From: an uncultured Bacteroidota bacterium
Lineage (GTDB): Bacteria > Bacteroidota > Bacteroidia > JADZBD01
Reading direction: 5' to 3'
Assembly (NCBI GenBank): GCA_937924855.1
Contig: CALEYQ010000063.1
Location: 39,171 to 103,170 of the forward strand
Length of the DNA stretch: 64,000 bases
The notes beneath the pieces were generated by a model. The model saw only the letters and a program-made list of their open reading frames with translations, did no database searches and was not told the origin of the DNA. Below are positions 1-9,656 of this stretch, piece by piece; the first letter of the stretch is position 1, and the number at the start of each line of letters is the position of its first letter. The position numbers and the translations under genes were made by a program.

Positions 1-1373
1 GAAATGTATATGTATGCGGAAGCACAAAAACCGCCGCAAATCTGGAAGACCTTGTCGTAATAAAATATGACAACGCCGGAAATCAGGTCTGGGTAAGAAC
101 CTACAATAACTCTCCGGCTAACCTTCAGGATGCAGGCAAAAAACTAGCTGTTGATGCCTCCGGAAATGTATATGTATGCGGATATACAACCCTTGCCAAC
201 ACAACCACCGATTGGCTGGTTATTAAATATGATAATGCCGGCAATCAGGTTTGGGTAGTTACCCATAATGGAACCAATAACGGAAACGACAACGCCACGG
301 ATATTGGTCTTGACGCTACCGGAAATATTTTTGTTACCGGATCGGCCAATGAGACTAACGGAACCCTGAGCGACATAGTTACCAAAAGGCTGAGTCCATC
401 CAATGGGGCAACAGTTTGGACAGGAACCTATAATGGAGTTGCCAACGACAACGACTACGGAAAAGTTTTAGCGGTTGATAAGGCAGGTAATGTAATAGTT
501 GCCGGTCGGTCTTTTGTTGCCGGAAACTGGTTCGATTATGCTACCATCAAATACAATGGACTTAACGGAACTCAGCTTTGGGCACAAACATATGGCTACT
601 CTGATGCAAATACCACTATAAAATACGAAGAGGTTAATGCCATCACAACTGACTCTCTGAACAATGTTTACATTACCGGCCAAAGCCAGGGAAATGGAAA
701 TCAGAGTGCCCAAAACGATATTGCCACCATAAAATACTCACCTTCCGGAACTCAGTTGTGGGTTGCCCGGCACACCTCATCAGGAAATAATGATGACCGA
801 GGACATGCGTTGGTGATTGACGACACTTTGAATGTTTATGTAACCGGGTACGTTTCGTTAACAATGAATAACCGTGATTTTATTACACTTAAGTATAATT
901 CCTCCGGAACCCTGAAATGGAGTGTAACCCACGATGGCCCGGGAGGCTCCATCGATATTTCCAATGCCATTGCTTTAGGAAACGACGGAAGTCTTTTTGT
1001 TACCGGCTATGGAGATTATAATCCGACTACGCTTGTAAATGACGATTACCTGACCATCAAATACCGTCCCCAAAGCATTGGAATCCTGGAATGGAATCAG
1101 ACTTCCCTGCCTCTCACTTTTTTCCCAAATCCCCATACGGGAACCGGACCTGTCAGCATTACCGGATTTCCTGTGGGAACCTGGGATAAGGTAAAAGTTG
1201 TAATAACCGGTATTTCCGGACAAGTGCTGACTTCCTTTGAGGCCCATACAGGTTCCGGAACAATTCAGTTTGGATCGGAAAATCTGCCGGCTGAAAAAGG
1301 AATCTACTTCCTCCGCATCGAATCGGCCGGAAATGGTAGCATGTTAGGAAGCGGAAAACTCGTATTGCACTAA
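1..1373 (+). CDS. Secreted beta-propeller repeat protein with T9SS sorting domain (5' end missing)
   Basis: The reading frame is open from the left edge of the window (first full codon at 3), so the N-terminus and signal peptide lie outside. It is built of repeats of about 50 residues with the pattern GNVYVCG / DNAGNQVW, DASGNVYV and SSGTLKW, which is the SBBP (beta-propeller) repeat type. The last 85 or so residues (FFPNPHTG ... GIYFLRIES ... GKLVLH) match the shape of a type A C-terminal sorting domain, so the protein is probably exported by T9SS and attached to or released from the cell surface. Substrate unknown. Its stop codon overlaps the stop of the convergent DUF2851 gene by three bases. 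A related propeller protein lies at 18,097-19,791. Confidence 0.85.
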   Translation, partial: NVYVCGSTKTAANLEDLVVIKYDNAGNQVWVRTYNNSPANLQDAGKKLAVDASGNVYVCGYTTLANTTTDWLVIKYDNAGNQVWVVTHNGTNNGNDNATDIGLDATGNIFVTGSANETNGTLSDIVTKRLSPSNGATVWTGTYNGVANDNDYGKVLAVDKAGNVIVAGRSFVAGNWFDYATIKYNGLNGTQLWAQTYGYSDANTTIKYEEVNAITTDSLNNVYITGQSQGNGNQSAQNDIATIKYSPSGTQLWVARHTSSGNNDDRGHALVIDDTLNVYVTGYVSLTMNNRDFITLKYNSSGTLKWSVTHDGPGGSIDISNAIALGNDGSLFVTGYGDYNPTTLVNDDYLTIKYRPQSIGILEWNQTSLPLTFFPNPHTGTGPVSITGFPVGTWDKVKVVITGISGQVLTSFEAHTGSGTIQFGSENLPAEKGIYFLRIESAGNGSMLGSGKLVLH

Positions 1374-2653
1374 GTTCCGGAAAGAGTTTTGAAAATTTTG
1401 GTACCTGCCGGACAATCATAGCAACGTTTTTCCGAGCAATAATTTTTTTCAAGCTGCATAATCCCCTGGGAATCCATTGCCGATTTCAGGTGAATACCCA
1501 TACCTTTCCACTTCCGGATGGTGGCATTGCTTTCCCATTTAATGGATTCCAGAATTTCCATGCCCCTGAATTTAATCTCTTCCCTACCCGTCTGACGGGC
1601 ATAAAAAAACAAAAAAGGAACTATCCCGTTTATGAAAATGAGGTCCCGGGACAAAATTCCTAACTCCGCCTCCCGAAGCGGGGAGAATCTTCCAAAATGA
1701 AAATGGGTTTTCCAATAATCGCCTGCTCTGACCTTCAACCAGTCTTTCCATTCCGAAGGCCCGTAATTCTTTTCTACCGGATCCAACAAGGAACCTTCTT
1801 TATTTAACAGATCCGCAAATTGAGCAAGCCTTACGGTTGGAAAATTATTAGGTCGCATCCGGAGAAATTTCCAGAGGTGGGAATCAAGAGGCACTAATGA
1901 GTATTTATCCCTGAGAAAGGCAAACTCAGCCTGAAGAGCCAGTGGGTAGTCGTCGGAAAAATACTGATCCAGAAAACCGGCCTGCCCGAATAGCAATGCC
2001 TCCAGATTTCCTCCCGAAGCCTTAACCTTCCTTATCAGGCGATAGCTTAAACTCCGGAACAGGAGTTCCATGGGTTCGCCATTTACCTTAAATCCAAAGG
2101 CCCGGGCGATCCAGAGAAGGAATACCTCTTCCGGATTTCCGCCCAGAGCCCGGGACAAACGCTTGAGGTAATTCATCCTTTGCTCAATACGCTCAATTGT
2201 CATTCGCGTAAATAGATTTTGCCACAACACATTATCGACATATCCTGAAAAGGGAGAACAGGGAGGGGTTTGAATAGAGCCCTTTATATACCCGTAAGCC
2301 TTCAATACGTCCGGCTTAATCACACCTGACAAATTCAATTCTTTAATAACTCTTCCCTCTTTATTTTTTACTCCACCCACGGCGTGTAAAACAACATGCA
2401 GAATCACATTGTTGTAGGCGGGATCGTTTTGGTGCCCGTGTTCATCCCATTGCAAAGAATGGACATGCATTTCAACATTTCCGGCCCAAAGTGTTCCTCC
2501 AATCCTGATTTGGGCATTTAAAAAATCGGGGCCCCCGTTGGTATTATATTCCCCAGCGACAACAATTTCAAGATCATCACCATCCGTCGTTTTCAGGCCT
2601 GTGGCGGGAATACAGGCATTTCTCCACAGCGAGTGCAAAAAAAGTTCCTCCAT
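1370..2653 (-). CDS. DUF2851 family protein
   Basis: A 427-residue protein beginning MEELFLHSLWRNACIP, followed by TTDGDDLEIVVAGEYNTNGG and the GPDFLNAQIRIGGTLWAGN segment that marks the DUF2851 family of Bacteroidota. The C-terminus has a cysteine cluster (CSEKRCYDCPAG), possibly a metal site. Function is not known for the family; the length is normal and no signal peptide is visible, so it is probably cytoplasmic. It is convergent with the preceding propeller gene (overlap at the stops, TAG on this strand) and divergent from ssb. Confidence 0.85.
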   Translation of the reverse strand: MEELFLHSLWRNACIPATGLKTTDGDDLEIVVAGEYNTNGGPDFLNAQIRIGGTLWAGNVEMHVHSLQWDEHGHQNDPAYNNVILHVVLHAVGGVKNKEGRVIKELNLSGVIKPDVLKAYGYIKGSIQTPPCSPFSGYVDNVLWQNLFTRMTIERIEQRMNYLKRLSRALGGNPEEVFLLWIARAFGFKVNGEPMELLFRSLSYRLIRKVKASGGNLEALLFGQAGFLDQYFSDDYPLALQAEFAFLRDKYSLVPLDSHLWKFLRMRPNNFPTVRLAQFADLLNKEGSLLDPVEKNYGPSEWKDWLKVRAGDYWKTHFHFGRFSPLREAELGILSRDLIFINGIVPFLFFYARQTGREEIKFRGMEILESIKWESNATIRKWKGMGIHLKSAMDSQGIMQLEKNYCSEKRCYDCPAGTKIFKTLSGT

Positions 2654-2801
2654 GCCCTAAAAATGAAGAACTATCTTCCTTAAAAACGGGTATGGTTTTA
2701 AAGTTGCATGCGCCCAGGCCCCAAGCTTCCTGATTTACAAGACATTAGAAGTTTGCCTTGGTTTTAAAGATTCCTGAAAGTTCACATCAGAACCCATCCT
2801 G

Positions 2802-2834
2802 TTGGGCAGGAACAAATAAAAATCCTTAAGTTTG
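2802..2834 (+). promoter_or_regulatory. Bacteroidota-type promoter for ssb-gldE-gldD
   Basis: TAAGTTTG at 2827-2834 is an exact match to the TAnnTTTG -7 element of Bacteroidota. A weak -33 element (TTGG at 2802-2805) lies 21 bases upstream. The ATG of ssb is at 2854, giving a short leader. Confidence 0.55.
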
Positions 2835-2853
2835 TTTGAGACAATTAAAGCAT

Positions 2854-3255
2854 ATGGCCGGAGTAAATAAAGTTATTTTAGTTGGGAACCTTGGGAAAGA
2901 TCCGGAGGTAAGAATTATTGGTGATAATGTTAAAGTGGCCAGTTTTTCCCTGGCAACTACCGAGACCTACCGCGACAAAAACACCGGGAATCGCGAAGAA
3001 AAAACGGAATGGCATCGGATAGTGTTGTGGAGAGGCTTGGCTGAGGTTGCTGAAAAATATTTAAAAAAGGGCTCTCAGATTTATCTGGAAGGTAAATTAC
3101 AAACCCGTTCCTGGGGCGAAGAGGGGAACAAAAAATACACAACGGAGGTAATTGGCGAGAACTTCACCATTCTGGGGCGTAAGCCTCAGGAGGATCAGTC
3201 CTCCTCACAAAATCAGGAAATGAAATCCGACGGGGCTAGCCAGGAGCCCTTTTAA
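2854..3255 (+). CDS. ssb: Single-stranded DNA-binding protein
   Basis: A 133-residue SSB. It starts MAGVNKVILVGNLGKDPEV, the classic OB-fold N-terminus, continues with FSLATTE, EEKTEWHRIVLW and YLKKGSQIYLEGKLQTRSW, and ends in a flexible glutamine/serine tail with a final EPF. The tail tip is less acidic than the usual DDLPF that binds replication and repair partners. A TTG six codons upstream (2836) is in frame, but the ATG at 2854 gives the conserved N-terminus and comes after the promoter. It is the first gene of the ssb-gldE-gldD group, an arrangement known from gliding Bacteroidota. Confidence 0.95.
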   Translation: MAGVNKVILVGNLGKDPEVRIIGDNVKVASFSLATTETYRDKNTGNREEKTEWHRIVLWRGLAEVAEKYLKKGSQIYLEGKLQTRSWGEEGNKKYTTEVIGENFTILGRKPQEDQSSSQNQEMKSDGASQEPF

Positions 3256-3267
3256 GCAAATTTCATT

Positions 3268-4590
3268 TTGGATCCCGACCCTGCCATATCAGTTTTACTT
3301 TCCGGACTCCTGTTTTATACCGGCGGATTCACGGCTTTCCATGCCTTTCTGCTGTCCCTTATTGCACTTCTTCTTGTTTTTTCCGGATGTTTCAGCGGAT
3401 CTGAGATTGCCTTTTTTTCGCTACGCAATTCGGATCTGGAAAAACTCGATAAGCAGTCGCCAAGGGTTGCCGAAATAATTCGTGAAATTTTACGCAAACC
3501 GAAATTGCTGCTGGCCACAATTCTTGTAGGTAACAATCTGGTAAATATTACCATCGTAATTTTGTCCACCGTCCTATTCAATGATTTATTCTCCTTTGGG
3601 GAGCACCCCACCGCCGGGTTTTTGATTCAGGTTATCGGAGTTACTTTTCTCCTGCTTTTGTTCGGAGAGGTTATACCAAAAACTTTCAGTGGCAAAAAAC
3701 CGCTTGAGGTTAGTCTTTTCATGGCCTATCCTATATTGGTCAGTCAGCGGATATTATTTCCAGCCAGTCGCGTTCTCATGGCTTCCTCCACCTGGTTCGA
3801 AAAAAAAATAGGCTCCAGGGAAATTTCACTATCGGTTGATGAACTTTCACAGGCCCTGGAAATCACAAGCGACGACAACACCCCGGAAACCGAAAAAAAA
3901 TTATTGCGGGGCATCGTAAAATTCGGAAAGCTGGATGTGGCTCAGGTAATGAAGCCCAGACCGGATGTGGTTGCTCTGGAAAAATCCACCCCCTTCAATA
4001 AGGTAATCGACACCATCCGTAACAGCGGGTTCTCACGTATGCCTGTTTACGAAGGCACACTTGACAAAATTGCCGGCATCATTCACATTAAAGATCTTAT
4101 CCCCTATTCCTCTTCCCCTCCCGGCTTTCGCTGGAATGAATTAATCAGGCCGGCCTTTTTTGTACCTGAAACAAAAATGATTGATGATCTTTTGAGGGAA
4201 TTTCAGGGTAAGAAAATTCACCTGGCCATCGTTGTAGATGAATACGGTGGCACCTCAGGCATTATTACCCTGGAGGATATCATTGAGGAAATAGTGGGAG
4301 AAATCAACGATGAATTTGATGTAGAGGAAATTGTATATTCACGCCTCGACCCGAAGAATTTTGTATTTGAAGGGAAAATTACCCTCACCGACCTTGCCCG
4401 GATTTTAAACATTGATCCGGAAATCTTCCTTCAGAAGAAAAAAGAATCGGATACCCTGGCCGGGTTTATTCTTGAAATAACGGGAAGGATACCCGGCAAA
4501 AATGAAAAGGTAGTTTTTAATAAGCTTGAATTCATTATAGAATCTACCGACGGGCGTAGAATTAAACGGGTAAAAGTAAAACTCCCCTAA
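3268..4590 (+). CDS. gldE: Gliding motility-associated protein GldE (CNNM/CorC-type CBS protein)
   Basis: A 440-residue inner-membrane protein. The N-terminal part holds hydrophobic helices of a CNNM/DUF21 domain (LLSLIALLLVFSGCFSGSEIAFFSL, then NNLVNITIVILSTV and FLLLLFGEVIPKTF). Two CBS domains follow at roughly residues 210-340, including the LAIVVDEYGGTSGIITLEDIIEEIVGEI segment, and a CorC_HlyC domain closes the protein. GldE is known to work with GldD in gliding motility and T9SS in Flavobacterium. The start used is a TTG at 3268, chosen because it gives the MDPDP N-terminus seen in GldE proteins and lies 12 bases after ssb. gldD follows after 9 bases. Confidence 0.92.
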   Translation: MDPDPAISVLLSGLLFYTGGFTAFHAFLLSLIALLLVFSGCFSGSEIAFFSLRNSDLEKLDKQSPRVAEIIREILRKPKLLLATILVGNNLVNITIVILSTVLFNDLFSFGEHPTAGFLIQVIGVTFLLLLFGEVIPKTFSGKKPLEVSLFMAYPILVSQRILFPASRVLMASSTWFEKKIGSREISLSVDELSQALEITSDDNTPETEKKLLRGIVKFGKLDVAQVMKPRPDVVALEKSTPFNKVIDTIRNSGFSRMPVYEGTLDKIAGIIHIKDLIPYSSSPPGFRWNELIRPAFFVPETKMIDDLLREFQGKKIHLAIVVDEYGGTSGIITLEDIIEEIVGEINDEFDVEEIVYSRLDPKNFVFEGKITLTDLARILNIDPEIFLQKKKESDTLAGFILEITGRIPGKNEKVVFNKLEFIIESTDGRRIKRVKVKLP

Positions 4591-4599
4591 ATTTCTTAT

Positions 4600-5178
4600 A
4601 TGGTAAAAAACATTTTCCCGCTGGCTGTTTTCACAGTATTGTTCTTTTCGGCCTGTGAAAACGAGGATGAATTTACACCGAGGCCCAGGGGGTATTACAG
4701 AATCGATATGCCCGAGAAATCGTATGCCCGATGGGATTCCACCTGCCCCTACTCGTTTGAAATTCCTTCCTATGGAAAAATTCTTCCCGACCCGGAGGGA
4801 AACAAAGAGCCATGCTGGATAAATCTGGATTTTCCACGCTTCAAAGCCACGCTTCACCTCAGCTACAAAAAAGTAGACAAAAACCTGCCTGAACTGCTTG
4901 AGCAATCAAGAACACTGGCCATTCAGCACCAGGTAAAGGCAAGCGGCATGCGGGAAAACCCGGTAATAAATCCTGAAGACAAGGTTTACGGGCTGATATA
5001 TGAGTTTTCAGGGAATACCGCCTCCTCACTGCAGGTATACCTTACCGACAGCACCCTGAATTTTGTCAGAGGGGCTTTATATTTCTGGGCCAGACCCAAT
5101 GCCGACAGTTTGAAGCCTGTGCTGGGATTTCTGAAAGAAGACATTTTCCACATGGTGGAAACCTTCCGGTGGAAATAA
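4600..5178 (+). CDS. gldD: Gliding motility lipoprotein GldD
   Basis: A 192-residue lipoprotein with a short hydrophobic signal and lipobox FFSAC (Cys20). The strongly conserved GldD signature PRPRGYYRIDMPEKSY and CPYSFEIPSYG follows directly, with the typical RFKATLHLSYKK and FVRGALYFWARPNADSL segments further on. GldD is required for gliding and T9SS function in Flavobacterium johnsoniae. It is the last gene of the ssb-gldE-gldD group and is followed at once by a strong terminator. Confidence 0.95.
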   Translation: MVKNIFPLAVFTVLFFSACENEDEFTPRPRGYYRIDMPEKSYARWDSTCPYSFEIPSYGKILPDPEGNKEPCWINLDFPRFKATLHLSYKKVDKNLPELLEQSRTLAIQHQVKASGMRENPVINPEDKVYGLIYEFSGNTASSLQVYLTDSTLNFVRGALYFWARPNADSLKPVLGFLKEDIFHMVETFRWK

Positions 5179-5180
5179 AA

Positions 5181-5207
5181 AAAGCCCCGCAAATGCGGGG
5201 CCTTTCT
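5181..5207. terminator. Bidirectional rho-independent terminator
   Basis: GCCCCGC (5184-5190), loop AAAT, GCGGGGC (5195-5201), flanked by an A-run on the left and CTTT on the right. It sits between the convergent gldD and the T9SS protein gene and can serve both. Confidence 0.85.
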
Positions 5208-5224
5208 CTCCATTAATTAAATTC

Positions 5225-7288
5225 TTAGTGAACCACGTTCATGGGCTTGCTGTGGAATACATTTCCATTACCGGTAATCCGGTAGAAATATGTTCCTGAC
5301 TCAAGCGAAGAAGTATTCAGATTTACATAGATGGTTCCGGCGGGAACATTCTGCATGTAAACTACTTTTCCGGTTAAATCAACAACCTCAAGCTTTACAT
5401 CAACGGTTAAATTATCAAAAGGAATAACCGTTGATTCGTTAGCAGGGTTGGGGAAGTTTTGTCCCAATGATACAGCCTGCATGGCGTTATCGAATTCTTC
5501 AGTGCTGGTTAATCCCCAGAACCAATCGTGCGATAATTTCAGGATGGTGTTTTTGCTGGCAGTTTGGGAAAGCTGCTCAATACCAATTCCCAGGTAAACG
5601 GTTTTATAGGTTCCGTTGGTGGCTCGCATTCCGGAGCGCTTGTTTACATTACTGTTGTAGTAATAAATTACCTGGCCCAGGCCGGCTACCGTGAGTTCAT
5701 CAGGGTAGTAATTAGCTGACCCATAAACGGTATTGGTAATAGCATGGTTTCCGCTGGCTCCGAAAATTGGATCGGCAGCGTTTGCGGTAAGTTGGGTGTT
5801 GGTTGCGCCACCGTCGGCACCATAACCCGCATTCATATAATTGGTGAAGAAATTACGGGTATTGGTTGTCCAGTAAGGAGATTGCGCATCCCATGTTTCC
5901 CATGCAATATCCTGTCCGCAAATAAACATACACTTTCCTGAAGTATTCAGGAAGGTACTTAGCTGGGCAACCAGCGCGTCAGTGAGAGTTGGAAACGACC
6001 AGGCCATATTCATGTACAGGTTTTTTACGTTTCCAACAGCTCCATCCATTATGGCTCTGGTGAGAACATTCACATCTGTGATGGCATAATTGGTGTTTCC
6101 GGCAAATTGGAGACCGGCAGTAAACTGAGCCTGAAACTGAGATGGGAATCCGGTTCCGGTTCCTAATCCGCTGGTATTGTTAACCACCAGATCAGTTACG
6201 TTGGAAATAACATAAACGGTCATTTCCATGGGAGGAGCCTGAGGGTTTGAAACCGAAGTCATAGACAGTTTAAATGTTCCAACGCCGGGAGTTGCATTTG
6301 GGGTTACATTAATAACTGTTGGATAATTTGTGTTGGCAGGAATGGTTACCTGAGCAGTGGTGGTATAGTTAACAGCATTAACTGAAAATCCGCTCGTCCA
6401 TCCGGCAGGAGCCGTTGAAGTCAGGGTATAATTGAACTGCTCGCTCACATTTCCGCTGTTTCCGGTCTGGAAATTAAAGGAAGACTGGGCTGAAGTAGTT
6501 CCCTGCTGAACCAATTGTGTCGGTGCAAACATAACTGCATTAATAACCTGATCGAAAGAAGCACCCGCCTGAATTACTTCCTTGGTAGTATTGTTTTGAA
6601 GGAAAACAATAACACCCAATTCATTCGAATTTTGGGCTAAGCTTTCATTATAGGTAAAAGGACCCCAGGTAGCTGAATTCCCCTGCGTTGGAAGGGTAAA
6701 TGCCTGTCCGTTTGTTTGAGGCTGCAACATGTCCAGGAATACATTGGGGAAATAAGTTTCTCCGTTGTTTCCGGGAGGGGTTGCATAGGTTCTGTTACGC
6801 TCGATGATGGCGCCCAGGATATTGTAAGATCCGGCAGGAGGAGCGCCTACTGAAGTTACCGTTACGTTTACCGTACGCGTGGTTCCGTTATCTACTTCAT
6901 TAACCAAAATTTTCAAGGGACTTCCTTCGCTCCAATACATATTCACATCGGATTGAGAGAAAGCACTTGGTGCTCCCGCTTTACGGTTTCCAAGCAATTT
7001 CACATGAGGAACACCCGTAACACTGTAATAAGTAGTACGACCCGCATTATCTGTTGTGTTCGCAGAATACATAGGATCTACTCCGGGCCAGCTGGTGTGG
7101 TAGGAAATGTGCCTAACCTTTTGGGGGTTGGGATCCAGAATGTTCGTTTTAAAGCCGGGGTTCTGACTGGCGCAGGGACCGCAGGAAGCCTGGGTAAACT
7201 GCTCCATCAAAACATACTTGGCACACTGAGCCTGGGCGGCAAATGCAAAACCCATAGCGGCGGCAAGTGTCAGGGTAATTTTTTTCAT
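5225..7288 (-). CDS. Secreted Omp28-like thioredoxin-fold protein with T9SS sorting domain
   Basis: A 687-residue protein with a clear signal peptide (MKKITLTLAAAMGFAFAAQAQ). The mature part starts CAKYVLMEQFTQASCGPCASQNPG, a thioredoxin-like segment with a CGPC motif as in Omp28-related proteins, followed by a surface-protein middle part rich in Asn/Thr. The last 80 or so residues (SLGQNFPNPANESTVIPF ... GTYFYRITG ... KPMNVVH) form a type A T9SS sorting domain. Function not known; the CGPC motif suggests thiol chemistry or only a retained fold. Monocistronic, with the terminator at 5181-5207 downstream. Confidence 0.85.
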   Translation of the reverse strand: MKKITLTLAAAMGFAFAAQAQCAKYVLMEQFTQASCGPCASQNPGFKTNILDPNPQKVRHISYHTSWPGVDPMYSANTTDNAGRTTYYSVTGVPHVKLLGNRKAGAPSAFSQSDVNMYWSEGSPLKILVNEVDNGTTRTVNVTVTSVGAPPAGSYNILGAIIERNRTYATPPGNNGETYFPNVFLDMLQPQTNGQAFTLPTQGNSATWGPFTYNESLAQNSNELGVIVFLQNNTTKEVIQAGASFDQVINAVMFAPTQLVQQGTTSAQSSFNFQTGNSGNVSEQFNYTLTSTAPAGWTSGFSVNAVNYTTTAQVTIPANTNYPTVINVTPNATPGVGTFKLSMTSVSNPQAPPMEMTVYVISNVTDLVVNNTSGLGTGTGFPSQFQAQFTAGLQFAGNTNYAITDVNVLTRAIMDGAVGNVKNLYMNMAWSFPTLTDALVAQLSTFLNTSGKCMFICGQDIAWETWDAQSPYWTTNTRNFFTNYMNAGYGADGGATNTQLTANAADPIFGASGNHAITNTVYGSANYYPDELTVAGLGQVIYYYNSNVNKRSGMRATNGTYKTVYLGIGIEQLSQTASKNTILKLSHDWFWGLTSTEEFDNAMQAVSLGQNFPNPANESTVIPFDNLTVDVKLEVVDLTGKVVYMQNVPAGTIYVNLNTSSLESGTYFYRITGNGNVFHSKPMNVVH

Positions 7289-7470
7289 GATTGATTAGAT
7301 TTAATTAATGGTAGGATTTGTTTCAAACAAATATATAATTCCGGCTAATTTAATAAAAGCCCGGTTTAGTAGCAAATTTGCAAAAAGCGTATAATTTCAA
7401 AACAAATATTCTCAGGACCAATTCATAGAACTTCCTTAAAACCAGTGCATTTACCATTAAAACAAAGCCT

Positions 7471-7478
7471 TATCTTCG
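7471..7478 (+). promoter_or_regulatory. -7 element of the recG promoter
   Basis: TATCTTCG is a near match to TAnnTTTG, with TTTA about 18 bases upstream. It ends only four bases before the recG ATG at 7483, so the transcript would have almost no leader. Confidence 0.5.
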
Positions 7479-7482
7479 TTAG

Positions 7483-9594
7483 ATGGACCCGCAAATCCTG
7501 CAAACATCCATCGAGTACCTCAAAGGGGTGGGACCCGTAAAGGGCGATGCCCTTAAAAAGGAGCTTGGGATATTCAGATATGCCGACCTTTTGCACCATT
7601 ATCCCTTTCGTTATGTTGACCGGACCCAATTTCATAAAATCAGTGAGATAAGTCCTGATATGCCTTCAGTTCAACTGAGTGGAAAAATCCTCCGGTGCGA
7701 AATCGTAGGACAAAAAAGGGGAAAACGCTTTGCAGCCTACCTGGAAGATGATTCAGGAACGGTTGAATTGATATGGTTTCAGGGAATAAAATGGATTAAG
7801 GAAAAGGTAAAACCCGGAAAATCCTTTGTGGTTTTCGGAAAACCGAATTTTTACGGAAGAAAATTATCCATTGCGCATCCGGAACTCGAAGAAACCGGCG
7901 GTGCCTCCCCGGATGAATTATCAGGCGCCTTTTCACCCGTTTACCACACCACCGAAAACTTAAAAGCAAAGGGGCTGGACTCAAGGGGTTTCCAGCGTTT
8001 AACCCGGCAATTATTACAGGAGCTTAAAGGCCAAATTCCGGAAATTCTACCCGAAAAACTTCTTTCGGGTTACCGGTTGATGGGCCGGGATGAAGCTTTT
8101 CAGAAAATCCATTTTCCCGAAACTTCAGAAGACCAGGAGAAAGCCGGATTCCGGATAAAATTTGAGGAATTGCTCTTTACCCAGTTGCGCCTCATCCGTA
8201 TGAAACTGCTCCGGGAAAAAAAAGTCAGGGGTCCTTTGTTTAAAGAAGTAGGTGAAATTTTTAACACTTTTTTCAAAAGCCACCTACCCTTTGAATTAAC
8301 CGGAGCCCAAAAGAGAGTGATAAAAGAAATTCGTTCCGATACCGCTACCGGACAACAGATGAACCGCCTCCTTCAGGGTGATGTGGGTAGCGGAAAAACA
8401 TTAGTGGCCCTCATGAGCATGCTGCTGGCCCTCGATAACGGATATCAGGCCGCATTAATGGTTCCCACCGAAATTCTGGCCAACCAACATTACGACACGC
8501 TGATGAATCTTGTGAAGGGAATGGGTATCAACATTGGCCTCCTCACGGGAAGTACCAAAACTTCAGAAAGAAAACAAATTCAACTATTGCTGGAATCCGG
8601 AGAACTCCATATCCTGATTGGAACCCATGCGCTAATTGAAGAAGATGTTACTTTTAAAAACCTTGGCTTTGTAGTCATCGACGAGCAACATAAATTCGGA
8701 GTGGCACAAAGGGCCAGGCTATGGAAAAAAGGCCGGGATTTTCCACCTCATGTTTTGGTAATGACGGCCACTCCCATTCCCCGAACCCTGGCCATGACCT
8801 TATATGGCGACCTCGACATCAGTATTATTGATGAATTGCCACCGGGACGAACTCCTGTAAGCACCCTGCATCGTTACGAAACCCACAGAGCAAGACTCTG
8901 GGGCTTTTTAAAAGAACAAATCCGGGAAGGAAGACAGGTATATATTGTTTATCCCCTGATTGAAGAATCGGAAAAACTGGACCTGAATAATTTGTACGAG
9001 GGCTATGAATCGGTTTGCAGGGATTTTCCTCCTCCTGAATACCGGGTTAGTATAGTACATGGAAAGATGAATTCGGCGGACAAAGATTTTGAGATGCGGC
9101 GGTTCGAAAAAAAAGAAACCCAGATTCTTGTGGCTACCACCGTTATCGAAGTGGGTGTAAATATTCCCAACGCAACCGTAATGGTTATTGAAAATGCGGA
9201 ACGGTTCGGACTTGCCCAATTGCACCAGCTAAGGGGGCGGGTTGGCAGAGGTGCGGATAAAAGCTATTGCGTTTTGATGACCTCACATAAGTTAACCGCG
9301 GAAGCAAAGGCCCGCATAGGAACCATGTGTGAAACCACCGACGGATTCCGGATTGCCGAGGTAGATTTAAAACTTCGCGGGCCCGGGGATTTGTTAGGCA
9401 CACAGCAATCCGGCGAGATGCCCTTGCGGCTGGCCGACCTGGTAAGGGATCAGCAAATATTACATATTGCCCGGAATGTGGCCATAAACCTGCTACAGGA
9501 AGACCCCGACCTGGCAAAACAGGAGCACGAAGGCATTCGCCTGCAGTTGCAACACCTTACCCGAAACACAGGTGCCTGGGAAAAAATCAGTTAA
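7483..9594 (+). CDS. recG: ATP-dependent DNA helicase RecG
   Basis: A 703-residue SF2 helicase of normal RecG length. The N-terminal wedge/OB domain includes LHHYPFRYVDRTQFH. The helicase core has Walker A GDVGSGKT near residue 302, the DEQH box (VVIDEQHKFG) near 400, TATPIPRT near 429, and QLRGRVGRG near 582, followed by the RecG tail GPGDLLGTQQSG. RecG remodels stalled replication forks and branched DNA in the cytoplasm. All catalytic motifs are intact. Confidence 0.97.
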   Translation: MDPQILQTSIEYLKGVGPVKGDALKKELGIFRYADLLHHYPFRYVDRTQFHKISEISPDMPSVQLSGKILRCEIVGQKRGKRFAAYLEDDSGTVELIWFQGIKWIKEKVKPGKSFVVFGKPNFYGRKLSIAHPELEETGGASPDELSGAFSPVYHTTENLKAKGLDSRGFQRLTRQLLQELKGQIPEILPEKLLSGYRLMGRDEAFQKIHFPETSEDQEKAGFRIKFEELLFTQLRLIRMKLLREKKVRGPLFKEVGEIFNTFFKSHLPFELTGAQKRVIKEIRSDTATGQQMNRLLQGDVGSGKTLVALMSMLLALDNGYQAALMVPTEILANQHYDTLMNLVKGMGINIGLLTGSTKTSERKQIQLLLESGELHILIGTHALIEEDVTFKNLGFVVIDEQHKFGVAQRARLWKKGRDFPPHVLVMTATPIPRTLAMTLYGDLDISIIDELPPGRTPVSTLHRYETHRARLWGFLKEQIREGRQVYIVYPLIEESEKLDLNNLYEGYESVCRDFPPPEYRVSIVHGKMNSADKDFEMRRFEKKETQILVATTVIEVGVNIPNATVMVIENAERFGLAQLHQLRGRVGRGADKSYCVLMTSHKLTAEAKARIGTMCETTDGFRIAEVDLKLRGPGDLLGTQQSGEMPLRLADLVRDQQILHIARNVAINLLQEDPDLAKQEHEGIRLQLQHLTRNTGAWEKIS

Positions 9595-9629
9595 AGCTAT
9601 CCGGACACGAATAAAAACCGGCATTTTTC

Positions 9630-9637
9630 TACCTTTG
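9630..9637 (+). promoter_or_regulatory. -7 element of the pheT promoter
   Basis: TACCTTTG matches the Bacteroidota TAnnTTTG element exactly and lies 19 bases before the pheT ATG at 9657. No clear TTTG -33 element is seen at the usual distance. Confidence 0.5.
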
Positions 9638-9656
9638 TGCCTTTCGGTTCAGACCT

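Noticed and set aside
1..1373. DNA tandem repeat or CRISPR from recurring GGAAATGTATATGTATGCGG-like words
   Set aside because: The similarity follows codons of protein repeats (SBBP propeller) and is not conserved at silent positions over the whole unit.
7463..7490. tRNA or other small RNA genes in the short intergenic regions
   Set aside because: I found no cloverleaf pattern, GTTCGA-type T-loop or CCA end in any gap of the window.
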